Below are positions 1-6,159 of a stretch of DNA of 7,884 bases, in pieces. The notes under the pieces were generated by a model that did not search any database, was not told the origin of the DNA, and saw nothing but the letters and a program-made list of their open reading frames with translations. The position numbers were made by a program, and so were the translations under genes. Positions within the stretch are counted from its first letter, which is position 1. The number at the start of each line of letters is the position of its first letter. Source of the DNA: an uncultured Acidobacteriota bacterium (GTDB lineage: Bacteria; Acidobacteriota; Blastocatellia; Pyrinomonadales; Pyrinomonadaceae); NCBI GenBank assembly GCA_902826505.1, contig CADEFG010000005.1, positions 1,366 to 9,249 on the forward strand, written 5' to 3'.

Positions 1-277
1 GCGGCGGGTCAGGATGAGTTTTGAAAATGGCGACCGGTTTGCCCTATTGAACGAGCAGCGTTTCGTCGGCTTCGAGATTTTTCAAGCTCTCTAAGATCGC
101 ATCGAACGATTCCCAGTTGCGCGCCGCTTTCCCGCGCCCGCCGTAAACGATCAAATTGTCGGGATCGAACGCGACCTCCGGGTCGAGATTGTTTTGGATC
201 ATTCGATAAGCGGCTTCCGTGAGCCAGCTTTTACAGGTCAGTTCGGTTCCGGTCGGGGCTTTGACAGTTCGTTTCAT
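1..277 (-). pseudogene. hutU: Urocanate hydratase (urocanase), 5' part, interrupted by an in-frame TAG
   Basis: Urocanase converts urocanate to imidazolonepropionate with tightly bound NAD+ in cytoplasmic histidine degradation. The first 77 residues match the family start closely: a KAPTGTELTCKSWLTEA segment, RMIQNNLDPEVA, YGGRGKAARNW (the glycine-rich part typical of the family) and ESLKNLEADETLLVQ. The next codon is TAG (bases 44-46), where homologues have the Ser of QSGKPV; the frame then continues as GKPVAIFKTHPD, so family similarity resumes at once without a frameshift. The change could be one base (TCG to TAG). A second oddity is Pro-Pro where I recall Ala-Pro, at bases 2-7. The family is about 550 residues, so most of the gene lies outside the window. 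Start ATG at 277; no clear Shine-Dalgarno. Identity is near certain. Whether it is a true pseudogene or an assembly error near a sequence end cannot be decided here. Confidence 0.75.
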
Positions 278-289
278 ATTTTATAGACA

Positions 290-304
290 ACCCAAATTTT
301 GGGT
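290..304. promoter_or_regulatory. Palindrome just upstream of hutU (possible operator)
   Basis: ACCCAAA-T-TTTGGGT is a perfect 7-base inverted repeat around one central base, 12 bases ahead of the hutU ATG. The one-base centre rules out an RNA hairpin using the full arms, so a DNA-binding site is the more likely reading. A TATAAA that could serve as a -10 lies at 280-285 on the minus strand, which would put the palindrome between -10 and -35. No -35 match was found. Which protein would bind is unknown. Confidence 0.3.
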
Positions 305-373
305 GATTTTTAAAAAGCTTTTTGAATTTATTTTTCGGTTATTTTTTGAGCATTACGATTTTGACCCTGAAGA

Positions 374-1369
374 TCAAAGCCGCTTTTTTGTTCTGACGAT
401 AAAATCCGTCCGATTAACGGTCACTCTGATCCGGCTGCGCGAATTTCCCGTTTCGGTGCGGCGCGGATAAAAACCCAATAAATATTGATTTTTCAGGTCT
501 TCGGCGATCGCCTGAAAGGCTTCTTTCAATTTGGTCGAATCCTTTTCGTAAAATCTCCCGCCGGTTTCCGCCGCCATGATTTCAAGGATTTCAACGGTCA
601 CGGGTCTTTTTCTCCCGGTTTTGTTCGCAGAATTCGAGTCCGTTTTAAAGATGATCGGATAAAAAAAAGTATCGGAATTTTGCATCGTATCGATTGTTTG
701 CTGGGCAGAAATTCCGCGTCCCGCAACGACTCCGTCGGTCAGTGCGATGATCGCTTTTCTGCCTTTGAGAGCGGCAAAATAATTTTGCGAAACGCGCTTG
801 ATCGCCTCATACATATCCGAACCGTCAACGTTCGAAACGCGCACTTTTTCGATCGCGTTCGTTAGGGTTTTGCGGTCGGATTCGAGTCCGCTTAAAAACA
901 AGGTGCGGTCATCGAAACTGACGATCACCGCTTTGTCGCCCGCTCTGAGGATTTTGACAAAATCGCGCGCGGCTTTTTGAATATTATCCAAAACCTCTTT
1001 AGTGCTGTAGCTCGTATCGAGCAGGATCGCAACGTTCATCGGCTCTTCCTCGTTCAAAAAAAGCTCGATACCCTGTTCCAGACCATCCTCATAGATCGTA
1101 AAGTTTTCCTTTTTCAACCCGGCGATGTAATTGCCTTTCCGGTCGCTGACGGTCAGCGGAATCGTAAAAAGCAGCGTATCAACCTTGATCGGCGTGTTGT
1201 CTTCTTCATCCTGCGCTATTGCAAAACCGTGTAAATAGAAAATCCAAAGCAAAAACAAAACCAAAGCCCGAATTCGCGGTTTTATTCGACGGCTTTGAAA
1301 TTCAGGCTCCGAATGACTTTTTCGGGAACCTGAATAATTCCTGATCGGCGCTTTGAAAGTTTGTTTCAT
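374..1369 (-). CDS. Secreted VWFA-domain protein (acidobacterial VWFA-related type)
   Basis: A 331-residue exported protein with a von Willebrand factor A domain, a fold that binds protein ligands through a metal site. The N-terminus is unusually long: about 34 mostly basic residues, then a hydrophobic segment (about 35-50) and an AIA|Q signal peptidase I-like site at 50-53. Residues 60-107 carry the segment seen in acidobacterial VWFA-related proteins (TVSDRKGNYIAGL, then FTIYEDGLEQGIELF). The VWA domain runs about 112-295: MIDAS DTSYS at 118-122, Ser184 where Thr is usual, and Asp212 in ALTDG. NQYLLGFYP (294-302) is the typical closing strand. No C-terminal anchor is seen, so it is probably periplasmic or released. 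It follows a terminator and likely has its own promoter; its ATG lacks a clear Shine-Dalgarno. Partner and function are unknown. Confidence 0.9.
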   Translation of the reverse strand: MKQTFKAPIRNYSGSRKSHSEPEFQSRRIKPRIRALVLFLLWIFYLHGFAIAQDEEDNTPIKVDTLLFTIPLTVSDRKGNYIAGLKKENFTIYEDGLEQGIELFLNEEEPMNVAILLDTSYSTKEVLDNIQKAARDFVKILRAGDKAVIVSFDDRTLFLSGLESDRKTLTNAIEKVRVSNVDGSDMYEAIKRVSQNYFAALKGRKAIIALTDGVVAGRGISAQQTIDTMQNSDTFFYPIIFKTDSNSANKTGRKRPVTVEILEIMAAETGGRFYEKDSTKLKEAFQAIAEDLKNQYLLGFYPRRTETGNSRSRIRVTVNRTDFIVRTKKRL

Positions 1370-1377
1370 AAGATAGA

Positions 1378-1406
1378 ATAATACTCAAGATTCCCGCCCG
1401 TGAAAA
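1378..1406 (-). promoter_or_regulatory. Candidate sigma-70-type promoter of the VWFA gene
   Basis: On the minus strand TTTTCA (1406-1401) and TATTAT (1383-1378) are separated by 17 bases, giving 4 of 6 and 5 of 6 matches to the -35 and -10 consensus. It lies just after the terminator of the preceding operon. Transcription would begin within a few bases of the ATG at 1369, implying a very short or absent leader, consistent with the missing Shine-Dalgarno. The pattern match alone is weak evidence. Confidence 0.3.
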
Positions 1407-1416
1407 ACCTTGAATA

Positions 1417-1452
1417 TCAAAAAAGGATGTGAAATTTTCATTCCGCATCCTT
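1417..1452 (-). terminator. Intrinsic terminator after the DUF2231/lipoprotein operon
   Basis: On the minus strand AAGGATG (1452-1446) pairs with CATCCTT (1429-1423). After one C/A mismatch the helix continues with four more inner pairs (one G-U) around a six-base TGAAAA loop. The 3' arm runs directly into a T tract (six T in a row, then GATATT). It starts 25 bases after the lipoprotein stop and separates this operon from the VWFA gene. Confidence 0.75.
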
Positions 1453-1477
1453 ATCTGAAAAAATTCGATGATTTCTA

Positions 1478-1852
1478 TCAAAATTCATCATTTTCGTCAT
1501 CTTTTTCGTCACTTCGTTTATTTTCTGGCTCCCTTGTTCTGGTCCGGTTGTTTGAGTCGCGCTCATTTTTTTTCCCAAAATCATCGTTATCGCTTTGCGT
1601 TGGATTTTGCGATCTTGGAGTTTTGACATTTGAATTTCCCGGAGTATTGCTTTTTTTCAAATCGTCGGCGTCCCGGTCAACTTCTTTCTTCATGTTTGTC
1701 ATCGGTTCGTCCGGCTTGTTCGCCGTTTGTGAATTACCTGAAATCGGAGGCGTTTTTTGTTCGTTTTCGGTCTTTCGGGTTTCACCGATACCACCGCAAC
1801 CCAACATGCTCAAACTAAATAAAATTGCGAAATAATATATTTGTCTTTTCAT
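1478..1852 (-). CDS. Small, highly charged lipoprotein, hypothetical
   Basis: A 124-residue protein with a type II signal: MKRQ, a hydrophobic stretch (5-18), then a lipobox-like MLGC with Cys19 as the likely lipidated residue, followed by Gly-Gly. The rest is hydrophilic and low in complexity, rich in Lys, Asn, Asp, Glu, Thr and Pro with no predicted hydrophobic core. It ends in an acidic stretch (DEKDDENDEF), so it is probably disordered in the periplasm or on the outer membrane. The start is well supported: TAGGAG at 1863-1858 lies 5 bases before the ATG at 1852. It begins 30 bases after the DUF2231 stop and is almost certainly co-transcribed with it. I recognise no family. The long frames opposite it on the plus strand have no such signals. 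Confidence 0.8.
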   Translation of the reverse strand: MKRQIYYFAILFSLSMLGCGGIGETRKTENEQKTPPISGNSQTANKPDEPMTNMKKEVDRDADDLKKSNTPGNSNVKTPRSQNPTQSDNDDFGKKNERDSNNRTRTREPENKRSDEKDDENDEF

Positions 1853-1882
1853 ATTTTCTCCTACCTTTATTGAATAGACCGT

Positions 1883-2416
1883 TTAATCATCATCATCCTT
1901 TCGTTTTATTTGAATGCCCGGTTGCCCGTTCGCATTCATCGCGGCGCGCACACCGAATTCGTGAACCAGCCGACCGCCTTCATGCGCGGCATTTAATAAA
2001 ACGATCGTTCCGGCTCCGTAGAACAAAAGAAAAGCAAGACCGATCAAAATTGCGATGTTTTGTCCGAATTCTTTTTTGAAAAGCATCGGAACAAAAACAA
2101 ACGCACCGAAAATCACGGTTAGCGCCGCAAAAATATTACGGGTCGTTTCGGCTAGTTCCTCATGGTTTTCCAAAACGGCTTCGGCATTTGTCATTTTTTC
2201 GGCAAATTCGCCCGCCGCTTCGCCGGTCGCGACGGCAATAAAGGCGGCAATCGTTCCGATCAGCATTAAAACAAAAGCCGAAACCATAAAGGCTTTCCCG
2301 TTTTTATGAAAAATCAAGCCTAAAACTATCAAGATCGGTGCAATTAATAAAAGTGCGATCGGAAAATGAACAATGATCGGATGGAGTCCATCCCAACTCG
2401 GTATTGGCGGTAACAT
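1883..2416 (-). CDS. DUF2231 four-helix membrane protein
   Basis: A 177-residue inner-membrane protein of the DUF2231 family, whose function is not established. Hallmarks are LHPIIVHFPIAL at residues 11-22 and the C-terminal AAHEGGRLVHEFG at 143-155. Four hydrophobic segments are visible at about 13-36, 42-64, 92-112 and 121-142. His12, His17, Glu66, His85, His145 and His152 lie at or near the membrane segments and could bind heme or a metal; that is inference. The C-terminus ends KRKDDDD. The start is placed at the ATG at 2416 and not at the upstream ATG at 2473, because AAAGGAGG at 2431-2424 lies 7 bases before it and the family begins with this MLPPIP segment. The upstream start would also place its codons inside the leader hairpin. 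It is the first gene of an operon with the lipoprotein and probably sigma-54 driven. Confidence 0.88.
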   Translation of the reverse strand: MLPPIPSWDGLHPIIVHFPIALLLIAPILIVLGLIFHKNGKAFMVSAFVLMLIGTIAAFIAVATGEAAGEFAEKMTNAEAVLENHEELAETTRNIFAALTVIFGAFVFVPMLFKKEFGQNIAILIGLAFLLFYGAGTIVLLNAAHEGGRLVHEFGVRAAMNANGQPGIQIKRKDDDD

Positions 2417-2569
2417 AATTTTTCCTCCTTTTGTCGTTTTGAGTGCCGGTTTCACCCTCGAATTCACCGGCACTCAAAACACTTTCCCTCGGTTCGTTTG
2501 GCTTGAGGGAAAGTTTTCTGATAGCCCCAAAGTTTTCCAACAACGTAAAGACCTCGCCGGCATTTACGA
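2417..2569 (-). promoter_or_regulatory. Structured 5' leader of the DUF2231 operon
   Basis: If transcription starts about 12 bases after the predicted sigma-54 -12 element, the leader is about 150 bases and contains three inverted repeats. The first is CGTAAA/TTTACG (2568-2563 with 2549-2544). The second is ACTTTCCCTC/GAGGGAAAGT (2514-2505 with 2490-2481), with a 14-base loop. The third is GTTTTGAGTGCCGGT/ACCGGCACTCAAAAC (2480-2466 with 2450-2436), with a 15-base loop, ending just before the Shine-Dalgarno. Alternative pairings are visible: the second helix can extend through AAAAC and GTTTT, the latter belonging to the third helix, and TTTCCCTC can pair with the Shine-Dalgarno GAGGAAA if one C bulges. 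I recognise no known riboswitch class. There is no gene in 2417-2725. Confidence 0.55.
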
Positions 2570-2579
2570 TCTACCTTTT

Positions 2580-2595
2580 TGCGAAGATTGTGCCT
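2580..2595 (-). promoter_or_regulatory. Putative sigma-54 promoter of the DUF2231/lipoprotein operon
   Basis: The minus strand reads AGGCACAATCTTCGCA, against the consensus TGGCACRNNNNTTGCW. GGCAC of the -24 element and GC of the -12 element are intact with exact spacing; the differences are the first base and TCGC for TTGC. A start near 2569 follows, directly ahead of the first leader hairpin. An adjacent regulator gene of the sigma-54 type and a shared upstream element support it. Confidence 0.5.
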
Positions 2596-2610
2596 ACAGG
2601 CTAATTTATT

Positions 2611-2632
2611 GAATTATTTGAAGTTTGGAAGA
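2611..2632 (-). promoter_or_regulatory. Shared upstream element, copy at the DUF2231 promoter
   Basis: The plus strand reads GAATTATTTGAAGTTT then GGAAGA. It matches the element ahead of the kinase gene at 15 of the first 16 bases. Read on the minus strand it holds two spaced CTTC..AAA-like half-sites. It lies 15 bases upstream of the predicted -24 element. It is a candidate binding site for the neighbouring NtrC-type regulator; no binding evidence exists here. Confidence 0.4.
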
Positions 2633-2685
2633 TGTACAGGAAGTTATTAATGAAATTTATTCGTTGATTTGTATTAAATTTCGGA

Positions 2686-2722
2686 CAAAATAAAATCTGC
2701 TTGTCTTAAAATTTTGACAAGC
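2686..2722 (-). terminator. Probable terminator of the kinase/regulator operon
   Basis: Three bases after the regulator's stop codon, on the minus strand, GCTTGTC (2722-2716) pairs with GACAAGC (2705-2699) across a 10-base loop of A and T. The helix is followed by AGATTTTATTTTG, a T-rich but interrupted tail. The stem is short, so its strength is uncertain. Confidence 0.5.
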
Positions 2723-2725
2723 GAT

Positions 2726-4081
2726 TTAAAGATTGTATTTTTTTATCTTGTAGGCGATGTCGCTGCGTGAGATTCCGAGCTGACGGGCGGCTTCGGCTTG
2801 CACACGATCGGCTTTTTGCAATGCGGTTTCCACCAAATTTCGCTCGATCTTTTCGAGGACTTTCGGCAACTCGATGTTTTCGGGCAAATCATCAAAAAAA
2901 TTGGCTTCCTTTTTGATCTCGGGCTTAAAATTAAAATCATCAGCGGTTATCACTTCGTTTGGAGCAAGGATATTGGCGCGTTCAACCAGATTTCGGAGTT
3001 CGCGGATATTTCCCGGAAAATCATATTTTTGAAGCTCCCGAATCGCTTCGGCGGTAATTTTTCTTTGGGCGATTTTCAGTTCGCGCGATGTTTCGCCCAA
3101 CAGGTATTCGACCAGAATCGGAATATCTTCACGTCTTTGGCGCAATGGCGGAACATCGAGCGGAACAACGGCAAGCCGGTAAAATAAGTCTTCACGAAAC
3201 AATCCTTCTTTGACGCGTTCCTGCAAATTGCGGTGCGTGGCAACAATGATCCGCACATCAACCGAGCGCGGAGATGTCGCGCCGACCCGTATAAAGTGTC
3301 CGTCCGTCAAAACCCGTAACAGTTTCGCCTGAAGATTTAGAGACATTTCGCCGGCTTCGTCCAAAAAAAGCGTTCCGCGATGCGCCGCTTCAAACAGTCC
3401 GTTTTTGGCTTTGTCGGCTCCCGTAAAAGCACCTTTCTCATGACCGAAAAGTTCGGATTCGAGTAATTGTTCCGAAACCGCGGCACAATTGACCGCCAAA
3501 AATGTTTCATGCTTTCGCAAACTGCCTTTATGGATGGCGCGGGCAACCAATTCCTTGCCGGTTCCCGTTTCGCCCGTGATCAAAACCGTCGCATTGGTCG
3601 GAGCAACCCGTAAGATTTTGTCTTTTAATATTTTAATTGCCTTACTTTCGCCTAAAATTTCGTCAGCAAAGGCAAAGCGTTTGGCTTCTTCGCGCAAGAT
3701 TACGTTTTCGCGAACTAATTTTGTGCGTTCGGTCGCGCGTTTGGCGACGGCTTTGACAACTTCGGCGACAAACGGCTTTGAAATAAAATCGAACGCTCCC
3801 AGCTGCATCGCTTCAACCGCCAATTCAATCGTTCCGAATGCCGTCAGCATCACGACGGGCAAGGATTGGTCGGCTTCCTGACATGCCGCGAGAAGTTCGA
3901 AACCATCACCATCGGACATTTTTTTATCGGTGATGACCAGATCCAAAGTCGTTGTCGAAAGTAGATTTAATGCCGATTTGACCCCGTCGGCTTCGACTAT
4001 CTCGTGTTTGTCCTCCTGTAAGATCAAGGACAAAATCCGCCGCATATTTGCTTCATCGTCAACAATCAGAATCTTTGCCAT
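2726..4081 (-). CDS. Sigma-54-dependent response regulator, NtrC family
   Basis: A 451-residue transcription activator of full family length. The receiver domain (about 1-118) has the acidic pair D8-D9, phosphoacceptor Asp52, Thr80 and Lys102. The AAA+ domain (about 140-370) has Walker A GETGTGKE (170-177), the sigma-54 contact loop GAFTGA (217-222), Walker B GTLFLDEAGEM (236-246) and arginines in the FREDLFYRL segment (295-303). A Fis-type helix-turn-helix forms the C-terminus (about 428-451; AARQLGISRSDIAYKIKKY). All key residues are present, so it should be phosphorylated by its kinase, assemble on upstream sites and open sigma-54 promoters by ATP hydrolysis. The gene starts 5 bases after the kinase stop, with no clear Shine-Dalgarno, which suggests translational coupling. 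Likely targets are the promoters at 5394-5409 and 2580-2595. Confidence 0.95.
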   Translation of the reverse strand: MAKILIVDDEANMRRILSLILQEDKHEIVEADGVKSALNLLSTTTLDLVITDKKMSDGDGFELLAACQEADQSLPVVMLTAFGTIELAVEAMQLGAFDFISKPFVAEVVKAVAKRATERTKLVRENVILREEAKRFAFADEILGESKAIKILKDKILRVAPTNATVLITGETGTGKELVARAIHKGSLRKHETFLAVNCAAVSEQLLESELFGHEKGAFTGADKAKNGLFEAAHRGTLFLDEAGEMSLNLQAKLLRVLTDGHFIRVGATSPRSVDVRIIVATHRNLQERVKEGLFREDLFYRLAVVPLDVPPLRQRREDIPILVEYLLGETSRELKIAQRKITAEAIRELQKYDFPGNIRELRNLVERANILAPNEVITADDFNFKPEIKKEANFFDDLPENIELPKVLEKIERNLVETALQKADRVQAEAARQLGISRSDIAYKIKKYNL

Positions 4082-4086
4082 TGTTT

Positions 4087-5337
4087 TTAAACGGGCAGCA
4101 AAATTTCAAATCTTACTTTGCCCTTTTCATTATTTGCCAGAATAATTTCGCCTTTGTGCGAATGCGCGATATTTCGGACGATTGAAAGCCCGAGACCTGT
4201 GCCCTTCGGTTTGTCTGTAAAAAAAGGCTCGAATATTTTCTCGCCATTTTCCCCTGAAATCATTGCGCCGTCGTTTTCGACAAACAATTTTACAACTCTT
4301 TCGGCTTTTTGACCGCCGATTTTGATCCTGCCCTGGTTAACGGTCGCCTCAGCCGCGTTCAATACCAAATTCAACATCGCTTGCCTGATTTGAGATGCGT
4401 CAAAATCCGCCGTTAAATCTTTTTCACACAGAACCTCAATCTGAATCTTTTTTTCCGCGAGTTTTGCCTTGACCAAACTAGCGACATATTCGAGCGTTTC
4501 GTAAATATTATTCGTTTTTTTCTCCGGTTCTCTGGTGCGGGCGTAAGACAGAAAATCACTTGTCAAGGTTTCCAAACGAGTCGCTTCCTGCGCGGCAATT
4601 TCAAACATTTCGGCTCTCAAAGGTGAATTTTCTTTTTGTTTTACCGCCATTTCCAAGCTGCTCGCGATCATCGCGACCGGATTGCGAATCTCATGTGCGA
4701 TCGCGCTCGAAAGCCGTCCGACAGCGGCGAGCTTTTCTTCGGAAACCAATTTTGCCTGGGTTTCTTTTAATTCGGAGAGGCTTTCTTTGAGTTTCGCTTC
4801 TTCTTCGCGCAGATTTCCGACCAGTAACCAGACGACAAAGCCGACCACGAAAAAGATCAGCGAAACGGTCGCGGCTTCGAAAAACTCGCCGAAATCAACC
4901 GGCGGTTTGCGCCGAAAATAAATCCAAACTTCGAGAAAAGTCAAAACGATTGTGACCGCGATAATCCCGATGGTCTGCGTCAAATTAAAATAATAGGCGG
5001 CTTGAATGATCGGAATTATCATTAACACCGAATAATGGCTATCCGCGGTTCCGCCGAAAATCGAGGCGATAAAAGCAAAGGCAATATTTAACCAAATTGA
5101 AATTTGCGTGTGAACCTTGAGAAGTTTCGGGTTCACGGTTTCGTTTAATTTTTGGAGCCAGATAAGTTCGAAGATCAAAATCACGAACCGCACGGCAAGT
5201 GTCAGAAGCAGAAAAACCGAAGGATTGCCGAGTTCGAACAGAAAAATGATGTGAACAACGAAAAGCGCCGCTAAAACGGCGATATTCAGCAAAATCAGCG
5301 AGACTTCCTGACGTTTGTATGATTCGATCTTGGGCAT
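4087..5337 (-). CDS. Membrane sensor histidine kinase (PilS/NtrB-like)
   Basis: A 416-residue sensor kinase, cognate to the adjacent regulator. About 175 N-terminal residues form six hydrophobic segments (roughly 12-34, 41-62, 80-95, 103-118, 122-141, 155-174) with little periplasmic sequence, a layout resembling PilS-type kinases. A charged coiled linker (176-203) follows, and no PAS domain is seen. The HisKA domain has phosphorylatable His215 in AIAHEIRNP. The ATPase domain shows the N box (NLVLNAAEA, 323-331), a modified G1 (VENDGAMI, 353-360), the F box (EPFFTD, 370-375) and G2 (GTGLGLSIV, 379-387). The signal is probably a membrane or redox state, or a small molecule; this is unknown. 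No upstream in-frame start exists before a stop, so ATG at 5337 stands, despite no Shine-Dalgarno. It is led by a near-consensus sigma-54 promoter. Confidence 0.93.
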   Translation of the reverse strand: MPKIESYKRQEVSLILLNIAVLAALFVVHIIFLFELGNPSVFLLLTLAVRFVILIFELIWLQKLNETVNPKLLKVHTQISIWLNIAFAFIASIFGGTADSHYSVLMIIPIIQAAYYFNLTQTIGIIAVTIVLTFLEVWIYFRRKPPVDFGEFFEAATVSLIFFVVGFVVWLLVGNLREEEAKLKESLSELKETQAKLVSEEKLAAVGRLSSAIAHEIRNPVAMIASSLEMAVKQKENSPLRAEMFEIAAQEATRLETLTSDFLSYARTREPEKKTNNIYETLEYVASLVKAKLAEKKIQIEVLCEKDLTADFDASQIRQAMLNLVLNAAEATVNQGRIKIGGQKAERVVKLFVENDGAMISGENGEKIFEPFFTDKPKGTGLGLSIVRNIAHSHKGEIILANNEKGKVRFEILLPV

Positions 5338-5393
5338 TTCGTTCGTAAAGCGACGCCGGAAATGTTCCTTTGCCGTTTTGAATCATCACGATA

Positions 5394-5409
5394 TGCAATT
5401 TTTGTGCAA
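5394..5409 (-). promoter_or_regulatory. Putative sigma-54 promoter of the kinase/regulator operon
   Basis: The minus strand reads TTGCACAAAAATTGCA, against TGGCACRNNNNTTGCW: only the second base differs, and the -24/-12 spacing is exact. The start point would be about 5383, leaving a 46-base leader before the kinase ATG. Because the operon encodes a sigma-54 activator, positive autoregulation is the natural reading. Confidence 0.6.
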
Positions 5410-5419
5410 ACAATTTTGC

Positions 5420-5440
5420 GAATTATTTCAAGTTTCAAGA
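5420..5440 (-). promoter_or_regulatory. Shared upstream element, copy at the kinase promoter
   Basis: The plus strand reads GAATTATTTCAAGTTT then CAAGA, nearly identical to the element at 2611-2632. On the minus strand it contains the direct repeat CTTGAAA-CTTGAAA. It lies 10 bases upstream of the predicted -24 element and overlaps the last codons of yhhQ. It is a candidate activator site; sites for this family are often farther upstream, which lowers confidence. Confidence 0.4.
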
Positions 5441-6159
5441 CTAAACGGGTTAAAGTCTGTTTCTTTGTCGTAAAAATCTTCGTGTTCGGCTTTTTTCAAA
5501 AATCCGACGATCAGGTATGTCAACGGCGTCGCGACGACTTCCCAGAGAACTTTGATAAAATAATTGCCGATCATCACGCTGATCAGCTGTTCGTTTGTCC
5601 AACCGGGTGCGCCGTAAAAAGCGATCGGATAAAAGATCAGCGAATCGGCGATTTCTCCGGCGATCGTCGAAGCGATCGTCCGGACGAACAAAAATCTGCC
5701 GGACATCCAGATTTTTATTTTGGCAAGGACGAATGAATTGACGAATTCGCCAAGCCAAAAGGCGGTCAGCGAAGCCAGCACGATGCGCGAGGTTTGTCCG
5801 AAGATCATTTCGATCGCTCGCTGCTTTTCGAGATTTCCCTGCAATTGTTCGGGCGGAACGTTGACGGGCAGCGGCAAATACGTGACGACCAAAGCCATTA
5901 AAGACGCAAAAATCAACGCGCCGAAACCCGCCCAGATCACTTTTCGCGACCGCGCATAACCGTAAACTTCGGTCAGAATATCGCCGAAAAGATAGCTGAT
6001 CGGAAAAAACAAAACGCCCGCGCCATAGATATATTCGCCGTAAAACGGCAGATTGACCGACGAAACTTTTTGCACCCCGATCAGATTCGAGCAAAGCAAA
6101 ACCGCGACAAACGCCGCCATGATCAAATCGTAATATTTGTATGTTCTTTTTTCCTGCAC
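5428..6159 (-). CDS. yhhQ: Queuosine precursor transporter, YhhQ/VUT family
   Basis: A 243-residue inner-membrane protein of the YhhQ (VUT) family, whose E. coli member imports preQ0/preQ1 for queuosine tRNA modification. Family features are the N-terminal YYDLIMAAFVAVLLCSNLIGVQK, the GDILTEVYGYARSRKVIW loop (59-76) and VRTIASTIAGEIADSLIF (159-176). Six hydrophobic segments are visible at about 11-28, 43-58, 75-95, 125-147, 160-182 and 195-220. Length is normal. The start codon is GTG at 6159; the next in-frame ATG (residue 14) would cut into the first membrane helix, so GTG is preferred, though it has no Shine-Dalgarno. It is divergent from the FG-GAP gene. No terminator is seen after it, so some read-through into the kinase gene is possible. 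The exact substrate in this organism is inferred from the family. Confidence 0.92.
   Translation of the reverse strand: MQEKRTYKYYDLIMAAFVAVLLCSNLIGVQKVSSVNLPFYGEYIYGAGVLFFPISYLFGDILTEVYGYARSRKVIWAGFGALIFASLMALVVTYLPLPVNVPPEQLQGNLEKQRAIEMIFGQTSRIVLASLTAFWLGEFVNSFVLAKIKIWMSGRFLFVRTIASTIAGEIADSLIFYPIAFYGAPGWTNEQLISVMIGNYFIKVLWEVVATPLTYLIVGFLKKAEHEDFYDKETDFNPFSLET

Noticed and set aside
312..323. AAAAAGCTTTTT palindrome after the VWFA gene as a terminator
   Set aside because: It is a pure A/T stem with a GC centre and no loop, so it cannot form a stable hairpin. No convincing terminator was seen between the VWFA gene and hutU.
1394..1409. GG-N10-GC spacing upstream of the VWFA gene as a sigma-54 promoter
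   Set aside because: Only the GG and GC match; the rest of both elements differs and it overlaps the end of the terminator region.
1410..1835. A 141-codon plus-strand frame opposite the lipoprotein gene
   Set aside because: It has no ribosome site, spans the terminator, and is Ser/Phe-rich as expected from the complement of a Lys/Asp/Glu-rich gene. The minus-strand gene has a lipobox and a strong Shine-Dalgarno.
2417..2473. Upstream ATG (2473) as the start of the DUF2231 protein
   Set aside because: It adds 19 basic residues not typical of the family, lies inside the leader hairpin and has no ribosome site, while ATG 2416 has AAAGGAGG at ideal spacing.
5039..5413. A 124-codon minus-strand frame overlapping the start of the kinase gene
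   Set aside because: It is out of frame with the kinase, has no ribosome site and no recognisable domain; the kinase membrane segments explain the region.
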